10,288 nucleotides of DNA from Proteobacteria bacterium SPGG2 (GTDB lineage Bacteria > Pseudomonadota > Gammaproteobacteria > Acidiferrobacterales > SPGG2): contig LXTK01000122.1 in assembly GCA_001643475.1 (NCBI GenBank), positions 1-10,288 on the forward strand, given 5' to 3'. The stretch's first letter is position 1, and every line of letters starts with the position of its first letter. Under the pieces are notes generated by a model. It did no database searches and was not told the origin of the DNA. It worked only from the letters and a program-made list of their open reading frames with translations. Shown here piece by piece: positions 6,698 to 10,288 of this stretch. Both the position numbers and the translations under genes were made by a program.

Positions 6698-6850
6698 ATG
6701 GATTTACGGTCACAAGCAAATCGTTCTGTCGACCACCTCGAGCTCTGGACAGTCGTTATGGCGCAGGGGAGAATAGGTGGTGAGGCGGCAAGGGAATTTG
6801 TACGATGTATGTGTGGCCCGCCATCTGTACATACCCGCTGGGCTAATTAA
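6698..6850 (+). CDS. Possible 50-residue small protein or coupling leader upstream of the squalene synthase
   Basis: An ATG with a good upstream AAGGGA opens a 50-codon frame ending in TAA at 6848-6850. The squalene synthase ATG starts two bases later (TAAAATG). The peptide is largely polar, with a short mixed central part (HLELWTVVMAQGRIGGEAAR, residues 13-32) and two cysteines (37 and 39). It has no signal peptide or membrane segment, and I recognise no family. The geometry fits translational coupling, with ribosomes ending on this frame re-initiating at the synthase, whose own ribosome binding site is poor. Alternatively it is a chance frame, since the synthase frame itself is open upstream to a GTG at 6777 with its own purine-rich site. 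Confidence 0.35.
   Translation: MDLRSQANRSVDHLELWTVVMAQGRIGGEAAREFVRCMCGPPSVHTRWAN
6765..6770 (+). promoter_or_regulatory. Purine-rich site that could set an upstream GTG start for the squalene synthase
   Basis: AGGGGA lies 6 bases before the GTG at 6777 and 9 before a second in-frame GTG at 6780. It would add 25 or 24 residues to the synthase. The extension has no family resemblance, so the site may be fortuitous. Confidence 0.3.
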
Positions 6851-6851
6851 A

Positions 6852-7940
6852 ATGGCACAAGAAAAACTAAATTTGAGCACTCCGCAATCGGGCGAGGAAT
6901 ACCAACACCACATTCTCCAGGATGTGTCTCGCACCTTTGCGTTGACGATACCGCAGTTGCCAAAAGACTTATGTAAGGTCGTCGGGAATGCTTACTTACT
7001 GTGTCGCATTGCCGACACGATAGAAGACGAACCTGCCCTAACCGCCAGCCAGAAGCGCGAATTTTCCCTTCAGTTCATCAAGGTCGTTGATGGCGAAGAG
7101 TCGGCAGAGCAATTCGCTGAACTTCATGGACTGTTGTCTGAAAGTACATTGGCAGCGGAGCGCGACCTGATCAAGAATGCGCCCGCTGTGCTGCGCGTGA
7201 CCCACGGTTTCAACAAGAACCAACGCAGGATACTTAGCCGTTCTGTTGCCATTATGGCCAAAGGTATGTCGGCATTTCAGGCTAACAAGAGCCAGACGGG
7301 GCTTAAGGATTTGCCGGAGTTGGATAGCTATTGTTATCACGTTGCCGGTGTCGTTGGCGAAATGCTGACAGAGCTCTTTTGTGACTACTCACCTGAAATC
7401 GAAAAGAACAAGCAACCGATGCTTAAGCTGGCCGTGTCTTTTGGTCAGGGTTTGCAGATGACGAATATTCTTAAGGACGTGTGGGAAGATAAGATCCGGG
7501 GCGCCTGCTGGTTACCCCAGGATGTGTTCGAAAAATCCCTTTTCGACTTGAATGATTTGTCTAAGAATAGCTATCAAGAGTCATTTGGTAATGGTCTTGG
7601 GAAATTAGTTGGTATTACGCGTGCGCATCTCAGTAATGCTCTAAGTTACACATTGCTTATACCTAAGCGTGAAAAGGGGATACGCCGGTTTTGTCTATGG
7701 GCGCTAGGAATGGCTGTGCTTACGCTGCGCAAAATCCACAAGAACCCAGAGTTTACATCGGGGCAGGAAGTGAAGATATCACGACGCAGCGTGAAGGCGA
7801 CGGTAGGGCTGACCAGCCTGTTTGCGGGTAACGATGTTATGCTGAAGTGGCTATTCAATCTGGCGACGCTGGGGTTGCCGCGGCCGTCGTCGTACCCAGC
7901 GCCGCCATCGCCGCGAATTCACCCGTACTCTGTGCCCTAA
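6852..7940 (+). CDS. sqs: Squalene synthase (farnesyl-diphosphate farnesyltransferase), single-enzyme type
   Basis: This enzyme condenses two farnesyl diphosphates through presqualene diphosphate to squalene, the substrate of the cyclase encoded next. From the ATG it is 362 residues and mostly helical. Motifs are SRTFALTIPQLP (26-37), the first aspartate-rich motif CRIADTIED (51-59), YCYHVAGVVGEMLTELF (160-176), and the second aspartate-rich motif GLQMTNILKDVWED (200-213), with Asp209 and Asp213 coordinating Mg. The YxYHVAGxVGEMLT and LQMTNILKDVWED wording resembles the one-enzyme ERG9/FDFT1-like synthases rather than the HpnC/HpnD pair. There is no C-terminal membrane anchor; the protein ends in a proline-rich tail (342-362). 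I chose ATG 6852 because family members have only a short N-terminus before this conserved region. GTG 6777 or 6780 (25 or 24 residues longer) has a better ribosome binding site and remains possible. Phytoene synthase is the main alternative, made less likely by the adjacent shc. Confidence 0.92.
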   Translation: MAQEKLNLSTPQSGEEYQHHILQDVSRTFALTIPQLPKDLCKVVGNAYLLCRIADTIEDEPALTASQKREFSLQFIKVVDGEESAEQFAELHGLLSESTLAAERDLIKNAPAVLRVTHGFNKNQRRILSRSVAIMAKGMSAFQANKSQTGLKDLPELDSYCYHVAGVVGEMLTELFCDYSPEIEKNKQPMLKLAVSFGQGLQMTNILKDVWEDKIRGACWLPQDVFEKSLFDLNDLSKNSYQESFGNGLGKLVGITRAHLSNALSYTLLIPKREKGIRRFCLWALGMAVLTLRKIHKNPEFTSGQEVKISRRSVKATVGLTSLFAGNDVMLKWLFNLATLGLPRPSSYPAPPSPRIHPYSVP

Positions 7941-8013
7941 GGAATATGCGAAACTCCGGTTATTCTTCTCAGCCTAAAGCCCTGTTACCTCACTCAACTC
8001 GTGGTAAAATCTG

Positions 8014-8019
8014 TATAAT
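8014..8019 (+). promoter_or_regulatory. Consensus -10 box (TATAAT), possible promoter for shc
   Basis: A perfect TATAAT lies in the 114-base gap between the squalene synthase stop and the shc start, about 35 bases before the shc ATG. No good -35 hexamer sits at 16-18 bases; the nearest similar one is TTACCT at 7985-7990, too far away. If used, transcription would start near 8026 and leave a 5' leader of about 29 bases. Confidence 0.4.
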
Positions 8020-8054
8020 CCGTTGCCCACGGGCCGGCGCAGTATGATCGGTAA

Positions 8055-10037
8055 ATGTTAGACCAAAGACCCAAACCACAACCTGTTCCACCGACCGAAC
8101 CTTGGCCATCTGCAGATGTTGTCGAGGCTTCGCCACCATCGACTGAGTCCTTCGATGAAAAACTGAAGCTAGCCATCGCAGCTGCCCGGGATGAGTTGTT
8201 ATCGCAACAGCACGCGGATGGCTTCTGGTGTTTCGAGTTCGAAGCGGACTGCACGATCCCTGCCGAATACATCTTGATGTTGCATTTTATGGATGAAATC
8301 GACGAAGAGGTCGAGGCTAAGATCGCTGTCTACCTCCGTGAACACCAGGGTAGCGATGGCGGCTGGCCGTTATATCCAGGTGGGGATTTTGATTTGAGTT
8401 GTACGGTGAAGGCCTACTACGCCTTAAAGCTAGCCGGCGACGATCCAGATGCGCCACATATGCAAGCAGCACGCGAAGCGGTTCTTGGCCAAGGCGGTGC
8501 GGCTCGAAGCAACGTATTTACTCGAATTACGCTTGCATTGTTCGCACAAGTTCCTTGGCGCGCTGTTCCCTTTGTTCCGGTGGAGCTAATGTTATTGCCA
8601 CGTTGGTTTCCTGTGCATATCAGCAAGGTTTCCTATTGGTCTCGCACCGTTACAATTCCACTGGCGATTCTTTGTAGTCTGAAGGCGCGGGCAAGGAATC
8701 CGAAGGGCGTGGGGATCCGAGAATTGTTTACGGTTCCGCCGGAAAAAGAGAAGCATTACTTTTCAGTACGGTCGGGGCTTGATCATGCCGTGTTCGTGTC
8801 AGACCGCGTGGGGCACTTACTCGAATCGTATATTCCGCGTTGGTTGCGTCGACGTGCTATCAAGAAAGCCGAGAGTTGGTTTATTGAACGGCTAAATGGC
8901 ATCGATGGTCTGGGGGCGATATTCCCAGCTATGGTCAATGCCCACGAGGCACTGGCGCTACTCGGCTATCCAACCGATCATCCTTATCGAATCACTACCA
9001 AGGCGGCTTTGAAGAAGTTGTTAGTGATTCGTGAGACATCGGCCTATTGCCAGCCGTGTGTATCGCCGGTGTGGGATACGGGTCTCGCCTGTTTGACCCT
9101 GCACGAAGTGAACGGAGGTCAACCTACACCCGAAACCTTGTGTGCGCTGGACTGGCTCAAAGAGCGGCAATTGCTCGATCGCCCCGGCGATTGGAGTGAG
9201 TATCGCCCAGAACTGCGGTCGGGTGGATGGCCTTTTCAGTTTGGCAACGCCCACTATCCCGATCTCGACGATACGGCCGTGGTTGCCTGGGCCATGCATC
9301 AGACAAGAGACGAACGTTATCGTGAGTCGATCTCACGGGCAGCAGAATGGGTGCGCGGCATGCAATCTAAGAACGGTGGTTTTGGGTCGTTTGATGCCGA
9401 CAGTACTTATTATTACCTCAACCTAGTTCCGTTTGCCGATCATGGTGCCTTGCTTGATCCGCCCACTAGTGACGTCAGTGCCCGTTGCCTTACTTTATTC
9501 GTGCAGCTCGACGATCCTGCCCATGAATCGGCACAAAGGCGTTCCCTGGAGTATCTACGCCTGGAGCAAGAAAAAGCTGGTTCATGGTTTGGGCGCTGGG
9601 GAACGAATCATATTTACGGTACCTGGTCAGTGTTGGTGGCATTGGAGCAAGTCGGTGAGTCGAAGATGGCACCTGAGATTAGACGTGCGGCCGCCTGGCT
9701 CAAATGGGTGCAACGCCCCGACGGCGGTTGGGGCGAAAGCAATGATTCATATCTTGACCCGGCAATGATCGGTCAATCGGAAACAAGCACCGCGTTTCAG
9801 ACGGCATGGGCGATACTAGGGTTAATGGCCGCAGGTGAAACGGATTCCGCAGCGGTTCAACGAGGTGCTGAGTATCTCCTGAAGACGCAACAGCCGGGTG
9901 GTTCTTGGAAAGACGAAGCGTTTACTTGCCCGGGTTTTCCTCGTGTCTTCTATCTAAAGTACCATGGGTACGAAAAGTACTTCCCCCTCTGGGCGCTGGC
10001 GCGCTACTACAATTCGAGGAAACGAAAAGCGCGCTGA
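8055..10037 (+). CDS. shc: Squalene-hopene cyclase
   Basis: Shc protonates squalene and cyclises it to hopene (diploptene) and diplopterol at the inner face of the cytoplasmic membrane. The 660-residue length fits the family (roughly 630-720). The catalytic DXDDTA motif is intact as DLDDTA (403-408), with Asp405 the expected proton donor. QW repeats characteristic of triterpene cyclases are visible: QGSDGGW (98-104), QSKNGGF (437-443), QEKAGSW (505-511), QRPDGGW (553-559) and QQPGGSW (612-618). Near the N-terminus, DGFWCFEFEADCTIPAEY (55-72) is a family signature. GSFDADSTYYYLN (444-456) and TSTAFQTAWAI (578-588) line the substrate cavity in relatives. The first 30 or so residues are proline-rich, and the C-terminus is basic (SRKRKAR), possibly aiding membrane contact. 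No strong ribosome binding site precedes the ATG. The TGA overlaps the hpnG ATG by one base (TGATG), implying translational coupling. Confidence 0.98.
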   Translation: MLDQRPKPQPVPPTEPWPSADVVEASPPSTESFDEKLKLAIAAARDELLSQQHADGFWCFEFEADCTIPAEYILMLHFMDEIDEEVEAKIAVYLREHQGSDGGWPLYPGGDFDLSCTVKAYYALKLAGDDPDAPHMQAAREAVLGQGGAARSNVFTRITLALFAQVPWRAVPFVPVELMLLPRWFPVHISKVSYWSRTVTIPLAILCSLKARARNPKGVGIRELFTVPPEKEKHYFSVRSGLDHAVFVSDRVGHLLESYIPRWLRRRAIKKAESWFIERLNGIDGLGAIFPAMVNAHEALALLGYPTDHPYRITTKAALKKLLVIRETSAYCQPCVSPVWDTGLACLTLHEVNGGQPTPETLCALDWLKERQLLDRPGDWSEYRPELRSGGWPFQFGNAHYPDLDDTAVVAWAMHQTRDERYRESISRAAEWVRGMQSKNGGFGSFDADSTYYYLNLVPFADHGALLDPPTSDVSARCLTLFVQLDDPAHESAQRRSLEYLRLEQEKAGSWFGRWGTNHIYGTWSVLVALEQVGESKMAPEIRRAAAWLKWVQRPDGGWGESNDSYLDPAMIGQSETSTAFQTAWAILGLMAAGETDSAAVQRGAEYLLKTQQPGGSWKDEAFTCPGFPRVFYLKYHGYEKYFPLWALARYYNSRKRKAR

Positions 10038-10288
10038 TGCCTATTGGCATCATCGCCGCCTTACCAGCAGAAGCACGCTCTCTCAGTGCTCGCCCAATCA
10101 AGCCCAATAACCTTACCGAACTAGAGCATGGTGTCTTACTCTGGCAGTGTGGCATGGGCGCCGAGCGTGCGCAGCAAGCCGCCCGATCGCTGCTAGATGC
10201 CGGCGCGACGGCACTGCTAAGTTGGGGCATGGCGGGGGGGTTGGATCCGGCCTTGCGTCCCGGAGATGTGGTTCTACCGGCAACCGTT
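10037..10288 (+). CDS. hpnG: HpnG, adenosylhopane nucleosidase/phosphorylase, first 84 residues (runs off the right edge)
   Basis: HpnG belongs to the nucleoside phosphorylase superfamily (MTA/SAH-nucleosidase-like fold) and removes adenine from adenosylhopane, giving the ribosyl- or phosphoribosyl-hopane precursor of bacteriohopanetetrol. The visible N-terminus has the family pattern: PIGIIAALPAEAR (2-14), the glycine motif WQCGMGAERA (about 37-46), and LSWGMAGGLDPALRPGDVVL (61-80). The last of these matches the SxGxAGGL...GD segment of this superfamily. The remaining part, with the base-binding and catalytic acidic residues, is beyond the window, so activity cannot be judged. Its ATG uses the last base of the shc stop, and the position after shc supports the HpnG assignment over a generic nucleosidase. 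Confidence 0.88.
   Translation, partial: MPIGIIAALPAEARSLSARPIKPNNLTELEHGVLLWQCGMGAERAQQAARSLLDAGATALLSWGMAGGLDPALRPGDVVLPATV

Noticed and set aside
7994..8272. Minus-strand 92-codon frame across the shc start
   Set aside because: It is antisense to the conserved N-terminus of shc, with no supporting motif or ribosome binding site.
1..10288. Mobile elements, CRISPR arrays, toxin-antitoxin or defence genes
   Set aside because: No transposase, integrase, terminal repeats, spaced direct repeats or defence domains were seen; the coding content is accounted for by isoprenoid and hopanoid genes plus two hydrolases.

Overview
The window looks like part of a proteobacterial, probably gammaproteobacterial, chromosome carrying a hopanoid (bacterial sterol-like lipid) biosynthesis locus. 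The Dxs fragment aligns closely, from memory, with the E. coli enzyme and keeps the same residue numbering at His49 and Glu370. Base composition is balanced and intergenic gaps are short. I see no insertion sequence, CRISPR array, tRNA or rRNA.

Layout. At the left edge, on the minus strand, is the N-terminal two thirds of dxs (1-1284), which supplies isoprenoid precursors. A non-coding divergent region follows (1285-1771). All remaining genes are on the plus strand: hpnH (1772-2893), hpnB (2894-4030, directly abutting hpnH), an exported alpha/beta hydrolase (4230-5267), an exported alkaline-phosphatase-superfamily enzyme (5332-6666), a possible 50-residue small ORF (6698-6850), a one-enzyme squalene synthase (6852-7940), squalene-hopene cyclase shc (8055-10037) and the start of hpnG (10037 to the right edge, overlapping shc by one base).

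How the genes work together. Dxs makes DXP for the MEP pathway, which leads to farnesyl diphosphate. The squalene synthase condenses two farnesyl diphosphates to squalene, and Shc cyclises squalene to hopene (diploptene/diplopterol). HpnH adds the 5'-deoxyadenosyl radical to diploptene to give adenosylhopane, and HpnG removes adenine to start the ribosyl side chain of bacteriohopanepolyols. HpnB is a membrane glycosyltransferase-like protein whose step is unresolved.

The least explained part is the pair of signal-peptide-bearing hydrolases between hpnB and the squalene synthase gene. I do not recognise either as a standard hpn gene, yet both keep full catalytic residue sets. They are the best candidates here for an undescribed hopanoid or envelope-lipid step. 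Two smaller points are the short ORF with a good ribosome binding site just before the squalene synthase start, and a perfect TATAAT in front of shc that may give the cyclase its own promoter.
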